A DNA stretch of 64,000 bases from Lithodes maja (lineage: Eukaryota > Arthropoda > Malacostraca > Decapoda > Lithodidae). Shown piece by piece: positions 45,358 through 56,639 of this stretch. The position numbers and the translations under genes are program-made. How positions within the stretch are numbered: the stretch's first letter is position 1; each line of letters starts with the position of its first letter. The notes beneath the pieces were generated by a model. It saw only the letters and a list, made by a program, of their open reading frames with translations. It had not been told where the DNA came from and did not search any database. The stretch lies in the NCBI GenBank assembly GCA_037953745.1, contig JBAKBP010004262.1, forward strand, positions 63,080-127,079. The letters run 5' to 3'.

Positions 45358-48075
45358 GAAGTAGGAATACAAACGTGGGTGATTGTATGTGTGTATGCCC
45401 CGACAGAGGATATACTTGAAAGAAAGAAAGAGGAGTTCTGGATGAATGTGGAGGCGTGCCTGGAGAAGTTTGACAAGAACGAAAGAATATTTCTGATTGG
45501 GGATATGAATGGTAAGGTGGGTGATAGGAAAGTTGAGGGAGTGGTGGGAGGGTGGGGGGTACCATCAGAGGTGAATGGGAATGGTAGTGCACTTGTGGAC
45601 GTATGTGTGGGGAGGAGGCTGTGGATAGCCAACACCTTCTTCCGACACAGAATGATCCACAGGTACACGTGGAAACGGATGTTGACAATGAAGGATAAGA
45701 CAGTGGTGGAACGAAAGTCATTGATTGATTATGTATGTGTGGATGAACGAATGAAGAAATCTGTGATGGATGCTAGGGTGTATAGGGGTATTGGAGGGGG
45801 TCTGTCTGATCATTATGTAGTGGTAGCTAAGGTTAGGATACAAAAGAAGTGGGTGAGGAGAGCGGGAGGGAGGCGAGAGGAGGGTGGAATGGTGAGGAGG
45901 GTGGAGAGGTTGCAGGAGGAGGAAGTCAGGGAGGAGTACAGGAGAGCAGTGGAAAGACGACTAGGTGGGTTCGACCTGGAAGTTATGGAGGAAGTGGAGG
46001 AGATGAGCAAGGTGTTTAAGGATGAGATCTGTGCAGCATGTGAGGAGGTGTGTGGAGTGAGGAGAAGAGGGAGGGGAGTGAAAGGTACAGCATGGTGGAC
46101 AGAAGAGGTAAGAATAGCTGTGGAAGAAAAGAAGAAAGCATATAGAGAGTGGTTGGGTAGTAGAGGGAATGAAGATTCCGAGAGACAGAAATGAGCGAGG
46201 TACGTGGAGAGTAAGAGGGTGGTGAAGAGAGTAGTGAAGGAAAGTAAGAGAAGAGTAGATGAGGAATTTGGAAGGAATCTGAGTGTAAAATGGAGGGAGA
46301 GTAAGAAACTGTTCTGGAAAGAAGTCAAGAAAGTTAGGGAAGGTAGCAAGGGAAACAGTAAGGGTGTGAAAGATAAGAATGGGAGAATGCTAGCCGAGAA
46401 GCAAGAGAGAGTCGAAAGATGGAGGGAGTACTTCAGTGAGTTGCTAAATGAAAGGAATGAAGAGCCAGCAAACATAGCTGGATATGGTATGGGAGGGAGA
46501 AGAAGAGAAGTAGTGGAGGAGGAGGTGGGGATCAGGAGGTCAGAAGTGTGGGAAGCCATGAAAAGAGTGAAGTTGGGGAAAGCACCAGGAACAGATGGAG
46601 TGTGTGGGGAAATGTTGAGGTATGGTGGTGAGATAGTGATAGAATGGGTATGGAAAATGTGCAAACTAGCATGGGAGAAGGGGAGTGCACCCGATGACTG
46701 GAAGACTGGCATAATAGTCCCCCTATATAAGGGCAAAGGGGAAAGAGGAGTGTGTGGTAACCACCGAGGAATATGTCTTCTAAGCGTAGTAGGGAAGGTA
46801 TACAGTAGGATAGTGATTGAGAGAGTGAGAGTGAGAACGGAGAAATGGATAGGCGACGAGCAGGGAGGCTTTAGGAAGGGAAGAGGATGTGTAGATCAGA
46901 TTTTTACCCTGAATTGTGTTGTGGAGAAGTATCTGGAGAAGAAACAAAATGTGTATGTTGCCTTTATGGACTTGGAGAAGGCCTATGACAGAGTGGATAG
47001 AGAAGGTTTGTGGAAAGTACTTAGAATATACGGAGTAGAGGGCAAGTTGCTGAAAGCAGTGAAGAGCATGTATGAGGGTGCAAAGGCGGCAGTACGTGTG
47101 GAGAGTGAGCAGAGCGAGTTCTTTGACCTGAATGTTGGTTTGAAACAGGGGTGTGTGATGTCCCCGTGGTTGTTTACTGTATATATGGATGGAGTTATGA
47201 AAGAAATACTATCAAGAGCAGTGGATGTTGGTGTATCGCTGAAAAGGGAGGGAATTGAGTGGAAGCTACCTATACTGCTGTTTGCGGATGATACAGTTCT
47301 GATGAGTGATAATGAATGGGAGTTGCAGGGTCTGGTAAATGAGTTTGGAACAGTGTGCGAAAAACGGAATTTGAAGGTAAATACGGGGAAGAGCAAGGTT
47401 ATGGTCTTCGAAAGGGGTGAAGTCACAGAGTGTGAGGTGAAGCTGAACGGTCAGGCTATGGAGATCGTCAACTCTTTTAAGTATCTGGGCAGTGTGTTGA
47501 GTAAAGATGGGACTATGGATGAAGAGGTGCGGGAGAGGGTACAACAGGGGAAGAGGGTTGTAGGAACGCTAAAACAAGTAACAAGAAATAGGGTGGTCAG
47601 TATGGAAGTGAAGAAGTCCTTGCATGACAGTGTGGTAATCCCGACACTGACTTACGGAAGCGAAGCATGGACATTGGTTGAGAGACTCAGACCAAGAGTG
47701 AGAGCAGTGGAAATTAATTACTTTAGGAGTGCGTGCGGAATTACATGGAGGGATAGACAGACTAATGAGGAAGTAAGAAGGAGGTGTGGTGTGGAGGTAG
47801 ATGTGCTGGAAAGTGTGAAAAGGAACAACTTGAGATGGTTCGGCCATATGGAACGTATGGAAAGCGAGAGAATGACTAAGAGGGTGTACGAGAGCGAGGT
47901 GGAGGGACAGAGGGGGAGAGGTAGACCGAATATGAGGTGGAAGGATGGAGTGAGGAACTACATGAATGAAGGCGGTGCTGGTTGGGGGGAGGGGCGTCGA
48001 CTGACTGGGGACAGAGATGCATGGGGGCGGTTCGTTCGTGGCCACACCTTCGGGGATCACGGCGTCAGTCAATAG
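45358..48075 (+). pseudogene. RTE-like LINE ORF2 (partial endonuclease, RT, C-terminus; one TGA)
   Basis: Endonuclease blocks: VIVCVYAPTE, FLIGDMNGKVGD (D-x-N), WIANTFFRHR, SLIDYVCVDERM, LSDHYVVV (final S-D-H). A TGA at 46192-46194 interrupts the frame; the context suggests a possible CGA to TGA change. The RT is intact beyond it (46204-48075): KLGKAPGTDGVCGEML, WKTGIIVPLYKGKG, CGNHRGICLLS, GGFRKGRGC, AFMDLEKAYDRVDRE (motif A), GLKQGCVMSPWLFTVYMD and LLFADDTVLMSD (FADD active site). The C-terminal tail has LTYGSEAWTL and RWFGHMERM. The terminal TAG (48073-48075) is the first unit of the (ATAG)n tail, so there is essentially no 3' UTR. RTE clade by overall appearance. Confidence 0.87.
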
Positions 48076-48088
48076 ATAGATAGATAGA
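45358..48088 (+). mobile_element. RTE-like LINE, 5'-truncated, (ATAG)n tail
   Basis: It begins inside the endonuclease and ends in ATAGATAGATAGATAG. The coding frame runs to within the tail itself. It is inserted between a broken LTR and a broken protease region of B. Only one stop codon interrupts more than 900 codons, so it is a young copy. Confidence 0.85.
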
Positions 48089-50027
48089 CCACCACCACCC
48101 GAGCCGCGTTTATAGGGTAGCCAGTCAAGTTTTTCATCAGAGTTTGGGAAGCACCTGTATCGCGCAAGACCTCTACTCCATGCTTGCGCCCCGCCCACAT
48201 CACACAACCCCGCCCTCTATGGTCGCAAAAAGCATCCTGAGCAGGGTTCGAGCCTCCCAGGTGCTTCTGCATTGGCTGTGCCTCAGCCTCTGACGAACTG
48301 CCCCGGGCAAACTCAGATGACTTCGGAGACACACCAATGTTGCAGGCCAAAGACACAGCTGCTGTAGGTGGTTTGCTAGGACAGACTCTTGCAAAGTGCC
48401 CCTTTTTATGACAATGATAACACTCCAACTCCCCTTTGGGCTTCCCTTGGTACTGGGAAGGGCCCGGCCCCTTCTTAAATGGGACGGTGCTAGTCTTGTG
48501 GTCAGTCTTGGTATCATGGCTCTTGTACTTGTTTGCATAAGGTATATCACTAACTCGGGGGGGGGGGGGGGGGGGGCGTCACGCCCCTTGTTACCTGCCT
48601 CACTACGCTGGGCAGACCCGCACCCACGAATTAGTGATAGCCGGAGGTCAACCATCTCAGCTGCCTCCTGTAGAGTTTTTGGTTGCTTTTCTTTAAGGTT
48701 TTATGTCAGGTCGCCGCCCGTGCATTTGAAAAACTGCTCTAAAAGTACCAACTGTTTAATGTCGTCAAACGTAGTAGCTTTCTCCGACCTCAGCCAATTC
48801 CCAGAAGCATCGGACAGCTCCCGGGCATGCTCCAAAAAGATGCTCTCCCGACCCTTGGTAACACCCCGGAACTTCAACCTGTACGTCTCTGGTTGTAGTT
48901 CGTATGCTCTCAGGACAGCCTCCTTGAGTTCCTCATAGATAATACAAGACTCTATAGGCAACGCATCGTAGGCTTTAAGACCCTTGCCTATTAATCTAGA
49001 GGATACAAGTGCTGCCCATTTATTCTCTGGCCACTGGTGTTCCTGGCACTTCTTCTCAAAGCGTGTGAAAAATTCTGTTACACCACTCTCATCATACACC
49101 GGAACCAGTTTCAATAAGTGCGAGAGAGACTGCTCATGAACACAGTTACCAGCCCCAAGTCGCTGTCCCGTTGTCTCTACTCGCGACTTCTCTACGTCCA
49201 TGTCGGCACAGTACCTAGTCGACTCAGCTTGGATTTTTGCTTGACTGGTAGTTTTTCTCTCTTCTATCCTGGCTAATTCTAATTGCTGCTGAAGCTCACA
49301 TGCCCTTTGTTGCTGCTGAAGCTTAGCTAATTCGAGCTGAAGCAATAATTCTGGAGTTAACCCTTGAGGAGGTGAAGGTGCTACAATGTTTGAAATTACC
49401 GGTGGTCCCCCCAGGGGCAACCCACCCTGCCAGTCACCTCCCAACTGCGGAAGCGTACCCGGGGTCGGCAAACTACTGGGATGGCTGGGAGTCGAGTGTA
49501 GGAGAAGCATGGCCGAAGGGCTCTGAGCACTCAACCCATCTCGCTCACCAGTCACCCTGCCCAGTACACACGTTATCAAGTTATCCCTGGTCATGCTGCT
49601 AGTAACCGCATGACCGATAGCTGTGGCCAGGCATTGAAGACCGTACCGATCCATACCCTCCAACCACTCGGCAGTAACAGGCCATTGCACAAATATCCTA
49701 GCATCCTCCTCACAGTTCACCCGATTAACCCTTTCATCATGCTGCTGTTCCTCAGTTTCGACATTACATACTGTGTCTCCATTCTCCTCTGATCCGGTAT
49801 AAGACATGATGCTCTCAAAAATTTCTCACCACAATATTCAGAAAAGAAGTACCCCAAACTCTTATGTAGCACTATTCACTTGCCAAAAATGTCTGAAGAC
49901 TCTCAAGTGCTATACTACTTTGCCAAAACAAAATTAACGTGCCCACTATATTCCTCAATAAAACAAATGACCACAACAATCCTGCAATTATCTCTTAGTT
50001 CACAAGATCCTGAGCTAGGTCGCCATT
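48089..50027 (-). mobile_element. element B second internal region, partial (protease to leader)
   Basis: It corresponds to 42994-44924 of the first copy with very few differences. It holds leader, gag (49807-48701), knuckle and protease (48428-48080, DTGASQTLM retained), then is cut at the LINE tail. Integrase, RT and RNase H are absent. A G/C homopolymer at about 48557-48577 is expanded from the G7-T-G4 of copy 1 and throws the region between gag and the knuckle out of frame. Confidence 0.88.
48701..49807 (-). pseudogene. element B second copy Gag (368 codons, same TAA end)
   Basis: It starts MSYTGSEENG at 49807 and stops at the same TAA as copy 1. Visible changes against copy 1 are few (for example KTTSQ for KTISQ and ASGNW for AFGNW). 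It has a Q/E-rich helix (about 160-200) and capsid-like block (LLKLVPVYDES, FLEHARELSD, VLLEQFF). The sharing of the stop shows both copies come from one parent that already carried it. Confidence 0.85.
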
Positions 50028-51734
50028 TGTTACGATCCAGGTTCTCAAAGACACAGGGCTCTTCAACATTGGACTAGATAATGGCAAAATGCAACAACGG
50101 TAACACTAGATCCAACCCCTGCCTTAAACACTGGAAAACAAAACACCATTACCACCCTGAGTCATGCCTGGACAACGAGGTATCCTATGACTCGGTAACT
50201 GGTGCACACACACTAGGCTGACGCTCGATGAAACAGCCTATTCTCAAACAGTAAAAGATTACTCGATTAGGTTACACAAAGAAAAGATAGTTAACGTGAT
50301 TAATTAACGTTACGGTAGATACTCAAATAACTGGCACTCCTGTATTAAAGAAAGTGCAATGCTAGTCCTGCAACATCAACTGGAAACTTCTGAAATAAGT
50401 CTGATGCTGGGAAGATGTTCGTAAAGAATCTTGAACAATTATAATGCAGAATACGGGTCACAATAAATACTAGGACATATAGTAATAATAGGCAGGCGAA
50501 TAATAAAGGCTGCGCAAAGGTAGTAATGCTCGACAACTAAAGAAATGCTTCGTGACACAACGCAACAGCCTACTAGGGTTGTGCAACTCAACAACAACCT
50601 CGGCTCAAAAGTGCAGTGAATAATAATGTTGCATACATATAATAATGGGGGCTTATCTCTAACCAGTGTCTGCTCAGTTAATAAAGTCTAGCTGGGGTAT
50701 CAAGGCCGGGCAACAATGGGTGAGCATGCGGCTCGTAGCCTAACGTTGTCCGAAGGTGGTATAATGAAGATTACGTTATATGACGGGGATGCTGTCTTGA
50801 TAAATCTAGGTCTCTAGTACCTAGTTCTATCCTGGCGATCCCTCAGAAGTCAACACAAAGAGGCAGCACTATGTTGTGAGGGATAGGCTATGGCCCTCTC
50901 ACACCACAGCGCTGTGCTCGCAAAGTAAACCCACCCGAAGACAACTTAGGCTCCCACAGTACCTGTCGATGTCGTGCAGGGCTTAGCTAACACTGCACAC
51001 ATCGGAGACAACGACACAGTAACCTTACCCCCAGTCTAGCTTCAGATAACCAAGCAGAATCACTCAACACCTTGCTAGGGAGACATATACTGGTCTACAA
51101 CCTTCCCGAGAGAGGACACATACGGAAAAGTCCGTCTCTCCAAACCTCAATAAAGCCTAATACCTCCTTAATCTAATACATGGAAATATCTGAGAGCTTC
51201 GCGTACAATACGACTGGCCGACGGTGAACGTCTATGCTGAAACCAGAAGGGATGTTGAGTTTAATAAAGATTAGAGAATGAGAAAGGAGAAGTCGAGAGA
51301 GAGAAATAGTATGCAAAGTGGCGAGTATGGGGGACAGAATTGCAAAGGATGTAGACGATACGCGTGTCAGGCAAGCTCTGAGCTGGTAAAAAACATGCGG
51401 CCGCGATGGGAAGGGACTAGTTGACCACCCAGCCGCCAACGCCGTCAGCGCCCAAGCGATCCGCGTCATAGCTCATCCCGCTGCCAGGTGTACCCCCTCA
51501 CCCTCTCTCGCTCGCCTCCCACACAGGCAACATTTATATTATAGCGAATATAAAATATAAGGCGCGGTCACGGACCAAAACAAAGACCATTTCTAAACTG
51601 TCTGTGGCAACACGACACTAATAAAATAAAGCAGATCATTCTAGGACAACTGTAGCCCATCCCCCCATCCTGGCGAGCGCTAGCGAGCTGCAATGCCCCA
51701 CGCAACCATTCTGTTAACGCCGGGAGGCATCACA
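50028..51734 (-). repeat. element B right LTR (5' LTR in element sense)
   Basis: 1,707 bp, TGTTACGATCC...GGCATCACA, without the two insertions of the left LTR. It is followed by the GCGG duplication (51735-51738). Confidence 0.92.
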
Positions 51735-51738
51735 GCGG

Positions 51739-52958
51739 CAAACCCCTAGCCCATCCATGCGGGTGAGTAAGGCCGGATGGGGAAAGCCAGTTTACCCACT
51801 AATCCCACCGCCACTTTTGTGCTTATTTATTCTTATCCTATGGTAGCTAGAGGGTTCAAATTCATATGGGATATACCTTATGATGTTGCCCAACAGTGGC
51901 AATACTTATCAATTGGCAATACCCAAGTCCCGCCGCGGTGGGGAGTGGGGAGAGAAAGCGCGGGAGTGGAAGGACTGGGCGGCCTCCCACCACCCGCCCG
52001 GCCCAGTTGCCTTGTTTACATCGTGAGTTTTTGATGTACCTCGTCGCCACACTATGTCAATCGCTCCCCTAACGCTTCCCATAACATAGTTGACTCCCCA
52101 CCAAGTGGGGAAGAGGAGGAGGAGGATGACCCCAGACCCCACGGCATTCCTCAAAATTCCGCCAGGTAATGGTAGGGGTAAGAAGAGACGAGATAGTGTG
52201 TCATGTTGCTATGTACACAGCAGGTTTATGTGTACACTGGTCCTCCCCCACTCCCCCTGCCTTCACCACCACCTCCCCTGTCTCCCCACTAAGAATACGT
52301 AAAAACCCATATTTCTAAGTCAAAAGTGCCTAAAACAATGTGTAACACTCATATTCTAACTATAAAATATACGGTAAAGTATAAAATTAATAAACAGAGT
52401 ATGTGAGAGAGGCATAATTAAAGTGAGAGTGAGTGAAGGGGTAGTCGGGTGTCAGTCAGCTGGCAGTGTGTACGTGCGTGAGTCCATGAACAAGATGGCC
52501 GCCAGCCCGCCAGTCGTCATGGTAACCAGGACTCGCGCTAGGCTTGCCACTCCTTCGACACTTATAAAACTTGATTCTATGCACTTATCACACTGTAACT
52601 TCACTTACAATGACAATATTTGATACATGTTGCTAATATCTGAACTATGAAGGCACACATGATGCTCGGGTGGTGTAAATAACCGTCACTCGAAAACTGG
52701 ACGCATCTTACATCTGCCATGCTGCCACGCTCAGCTGTGTCTTGCCGGGCGGGAAGCTTGAAGGCCGCCCGGCATCAGCTGATGGCTGAGGCTGCCCCCC
52801 CCCCGCCCGCCCTCCCATAGGACCCCAAAATGACTGAGGTGAGTGTTTTTGTGTGTGTTATTCTTCATTTCTCACCTATTTAAGCTATTTAAAAAAATAA
52901 AAAAAATCTGCTGGTCTCTAAGTGTACATTTAATCTAAACTAGCTGGGGTTCAGTGGG
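51739..52958. mobile_element. TTAA-type element, right part
   Basis: It continues from 36388-36566 across the B composite and ends GCTGGGGTTCAGTGGG followed by TTAA (52959-52962). The combined length is about 1.4 kb. GC-rich in the middle, no transposase, only short frames. It includes AACAAGATGGCCGCC (about 52488-52502), which resembles a YY1-type site but may be chance. Confidence 0.72.
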
Positions 52959-53487
52959 TTAAATTTAGCTGAGAAGACCGTACAAAATAATTTTACCCTT
53001 TAATTGTAATTTACATTTTAAGTGTTTAATTTAAATGCCTAATCTACTTAATATTGCCTAGAAAATAAATGAAAATTAGGAACACAATTTAAGGTTAACC
53101 CAATTTTACAATTCAGCCTAAAAAACAAATAAATTAAAACTAGGAACACAAATTGATGGTTAACCGAATTGGTCAATATACAGGAGGCGCTACAATATTG
53201 GTAACAAATTAAGCTCAATAGCATGTGATTAAGCGATTTTTCTCCAAATTGTTGATGTACTGTAGGTGTCATTCCCGGGAAACTAACATAATACATATTA
53301 TATGGATATTTACGTTTTAAGGGTTTGTTTACACTTCTTTTTCGTCTTCATCTGGGAGACTTCTTTTGCGTGACTGTCAGTCAACAACTGAGACATCTGG
53401 TGGCGAATGCAATGAACTATACTGGTGGCGTCGTAGCCAAAGTAATCACCCTACCTAATTCATGCCAAGAGTACTCGAGTTCACTGA

Positions 53488-53552
53488 CACGTGATGTCTA
53501 TCGACCAATCAGGTGATGCCATGATTTGGAAAACAGGTGGCCCAGGATATAA
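53488..53552 (+). promoter_or_regulatory. possible host promoter: E-box, CCAAT, TATA
   Basis: CACGTG (53488-53493), CCAAT (53505-53509) and GATATAAG (TATA at 53548-53552) occur in this order within 65 bp, about 240 bp upstream of a candidate coding exon. Each motif is common by chance; the order and spacing are what make it worth noting. Confidence 0.3.
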
Positions 53553-53691
53553 GCTGTCAGTTTGACTCTGGCCAGCTTGTGTAGAGGGTGTGAGCCGATC
53601 AAAGCTTTTTCCACCGTCTTTAAAAACACTGAGGCTGCTTAAGACCTTTTCGCCTTCCAATAAGTGTATACTGTCCAAAGTGCAATAACCA

Positions 53692-53856
53692 GTGTTCCAA
53701 ATACAGCTGACGAGGACAGCTGGTTTTGAAATGCACATACACTTGTTTTACATGGAAAAATTCGAAACAAAAATCCACCAGCTGTTGACCAAGATGAGTG
53801 GTGATCGAGCCTCCAGCGGCCAGCCAGGCAGCCCAGTACCTCCTCTGTTCATTAAG
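53692..53856 (+). CDS. candidate first coding exon of a host gene (low confidence)
   Basis: The frame contains two possible starts, at 53692 and at 53794; the second has a good context (ACCAAGATGA). From 53794 it reads MSGDRASSGQPGSPVPPLFI, then Lys, then a strong splice donor AAG|GTTAGT at 53856/53857, leaving phase 0. The sequence lies in one of the few stretches with no transposon signal and downstream of promoter-like motifs. I do not recognise the protein, and no second exon is visible before repeats begin at 54.2 kb. It could equally be chance. Confidence 0.28.
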
Positions 53857-54217
53857 GTTAGTTGGTTGGTTGGGACAACATAAAGGAGCCGGACCACAGC
53901 TAGCTCGGGAATCTTAATGGGTCATCGCAAAGTAACAAAGTAAAAGATTTTTTCACATAGGATTAAACTGGCATGCAAGGGCTAGTTGGTTATACTGATG
54001 TTTTGGACCGACAGTTAGCCCATCGATCTTTTTAGGCCTAATAGGTCCGGTAGAGCATAGGCTATACATCATTGCTATATATGTCATTAAGAGCTGAAAT
54101 GTATTATAAGCGAGAACAAAAATAACATAAAATACATAGGCCTACTGTAAAACAACAAGTTTTTCAGCCAGTACCCAACCAGCGGGGGTGTGGGGGCAGC
54201 AGCCCCCACCAATAATA

Positions 54218-54975
54218 CTAGGTTAGGTTAGGTAAGGTTGTTAGGTTAGGCTAATGTTAACCCCATTATTACTAGGTTAGGTTAGGTAAGGTTGTTAGGT
54301 TAGGCTAATGTTAACCCCATTCTTACTAGGTTAGGTTAGGTAAGGTTGTTAGGTTAGGCTAATGTTAACCCCATTCTTACTAGGTTAGGTTAGATAAGGT
54401 TGTTAGGTTAGGCCAATATTAACCCCATTCTTACTAGGTTAGGTTAGGTAAGGTTGTTAGGTTAGGCTAATGTTAACCCCATTCTTACTAGGTTAGGTTA
54501 GGTAAGGTTGTTAGGTTAGGCTAATGTTAACCCCATTCTTACTAGGTTAGGTTAGGTATGGTTGTTAGGTTAGGCTAATGTTAACCCCATTCTTACTAGG
54601 TTAGGTTAGGTAAGGTTGTTAGGTAAGGCTAATGTTAACCCCATTCTTACTAGGTTAGGTTAGGTAAGGTTGTTAGGTTAGGCTAATGTTAACCCCATTC
54701 TTACTAGGTTAGGTTAGGTAAGGTTGTTAGGTTAGGCCAATGTTAACCCCATTCTTACTAGGTTAGGTTAGGTAAGGTTGTTAGGTTAGGCTAATGTTAA
54801 CCCCATTCTTACTAGGTTAGGTTAGGTAAGGTTATTAGGTTAGGCTAATGTTAACCCCATTCTTACTAGGTTAGGTAAGGTTGTTAGGTTAGGCTAATGT
54901 TAACCCCATTCTTACTAGGTTAGGTTAGGTAAGGTTGTTAGGTTAGGCTAATGTTAACCCCATTCTTACTTCGTT
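54218..54975 (+). repeat. 54-bp minisatellite built from TTAGG (about 14 units)
   Basis: The unit carries TAGGTTAGGTTAGG, then TAAGGTTGTTAGGTTAGG and CTAATGTTAACCCCATTC. TTAGG is the telomere repeat of most arthropods. One unit lacks one TTAGG step (near 54868). It may be an interstitial telomere-derived array or a repeat that converged on the motif. Confidence 0.9.
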
Positions 54976-54997
54976 AGGTTAGGGTAATGTTAACCTT

Positions 54998-55545
54998 ATG
55001 AAAACCCAAACAAAGATTTTATTAGGGTTACTGTGTAATTTTAACATGAACATTAGTAAAATCCGAGCCAAGTTTCGTCAAAACTTGGCTCGTGTTTTCG
55101 AAATGTCGGGTTATATGGGTATGGAAATTTACAAAACCCAAGCCAACATGTTAATAAGGTTACTGTGTTATTTTCATTTTAAAATTAGTTAAATCCGAGC
55201 CAAGTTTCGTCAAAACTTGGCTTGGGTTTTCAAAAAGTTGGGTTTTATGGGTCTGGAAATTGACAAAACCCGAGCCAATAATTTACCAAGGTTACTGTGT
55301 TTTTTTTCATATTTACATTTGTTAAATCCGAGCCAAGTTTCGTCAAAACTTGGCTCGGGTTTTCAAAAAGTCGGGTTTTATGGGTCTGGAAATTGACAAA
55401 ACCCGAGCCAATATTTTACCAAGGTTACTGTGTTTTTTTTATTTTTACATTTGTTAAATCCGAGCCAAATTTCGTCAAAACTTGGCTCGGGTTTTCAAAT
55501 AATCAGGTTTTATGGGTCTGGAAATTGAACAAACCCGAGCCAAAT
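54998..55545. repeat. 132-bp tandem repeat with strong hairpin (4 units)
   Basis: Units start near 55061, 55193, 55326 and 55458. Each carries CCGAGCCAAGTTT, a 5-nt loop CGTCA, and AAACTTGGCTCGG, a 13-bp inverted repeat that is perfect in one unit and nearly so in the others. A further ACCCGAGCCAA string follows each hairpin. The frames through it are not proteins. Confidence 0.88.
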
Positions 55546-55559
55546 TTGGGTTACAAATG

Positions 55560-56624
55560 TGTATTATCGTGTTCTATAGTGTTCTATACGCTTTTTACCC
55601 CTCAATTTCCCTGATCTTCATAGCCCTCCCCACTATCGGGGGGCGTGTCTTTAGATTGATGGATAATGGGTAAATGCTTAATTCCCATTCAATTTCATCA
55701 CTAGATTCGACTAAAACACCAAAAATAAAATCAAAATTCCAACAAAAAAAATACCTGAAAAACACGTTGTTGCGTCTCCTGTATATTAACCACCGAATTT
55801 AATACGATGCTTTCCGCTCCTCGTCCTCTCCTGTTTCGTTGTTTCAAAGCTTCAAAGGCGTCTTCAAACGGACGAGGCTCTCCCAGGCCGCAGTGGCCAA
55901 CAATTGTAATTAAGTACCCCATCATAGTATGGACAAAAACGAAGTCCTGAATCGAAAATACCGGCCACAAGGCACAAATGTGAACTAGGGAAGCGGGAGC
56001 AGGCGCTAAGAGGAAGGAAAGGCTAGGACAAAGTAGGAAAAAGAAACAGAATATCAAGAAAAAGATATGACGAAACGCTAGCATATGGCAGAGGTTTCGA
56101 AGTTCGAAAGACCAATTTCCGAGGTTCAAAGGACCAATTTATAAGAACTCGGGAGTAAACAAATCTCTAATTTGCCGAGAACTTATAAGTGTTAACTTAC
56201 TTTAGATGTTGACAGTGATGGACAGCTCAAGGATAGAGTTAGGAATAGATAGCAGCTATAGTGGCCACTAAGAGTTAAGAATTAGAATGACTTAGCATGA
56301 ATAAGGTGGTTGTAGTGGGAGCGGCTGGAAGGTGTTGTTGCTGAGATGGTCGTTAGAGGGATTCTGAGGTTCTTTTGCGGGGGAACTGCAGATTCCAAAA
56401 TGACGCATGCGCAGTGGACTCCTATTCATTAATGCGTTATTTAACTAACTACAAGATATACCGGATTAATTATATTGATAACCCGATATAATTATGGATA
56501 ATAAACCCATAGAAACTTAATACGAAAGAGTACATATCTTTTATAAAGATATATAGCTTAGTCTAATACTATCGCCTAATTCAAACTTCCAGTATTATCT
56601 ACTTAACTTAAATTGTCGAGGTGC
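55560..56624. other. no gene recognised
   Basis: A minus-strand frame of 132 codons (56129-55731) begins with a very hydrophobic stretch (FFLIFCFFFLLC) but has no domain and no neighbour support. Otherwise AT-rich sequence without repeats I can name. Confidence 0.4.
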
Positions 56625-56639
56625 TTATGAGTCTCGACA

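Larger units (their letters stand above)
36567..51734 (-). mobile_element. 15.2-kb composite of LTR retrotransposon B (tandem, LINE-interrupted)
   Basis: Order on the plus strand: LTR, complete internal region, partial LTR (433 bp), RTE-like LINE, partial internal region (gag to protease only), LTR. Only the outer ends carry a matching 4-bp duplication. The pieces are nearly identical in sequence, so the tandem structure is young. It may have formed by LTR-LTR recombination or tandem integration, after which the LINE insertion was accompanied by loss of about 5 kb. Confidence 0.8.

Noticed and set aside
45813..46736. 307-codon minus-strand frame
   Set aside because: Antisense shadow of the RTE-like LINE, low complexity in Ser, Leu and Pro.
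52488..52502. YY1-like site as evidence of a host promoter
   Set aside because: It lies inside a TTAA-type element and a single motif is weak evidence.
55731..56129. 132-codon minus-strand frame with hydrophobic N-terminus
   Set aside because: No domain, no context and no repeat family; could be chance in AT-rich DNA.
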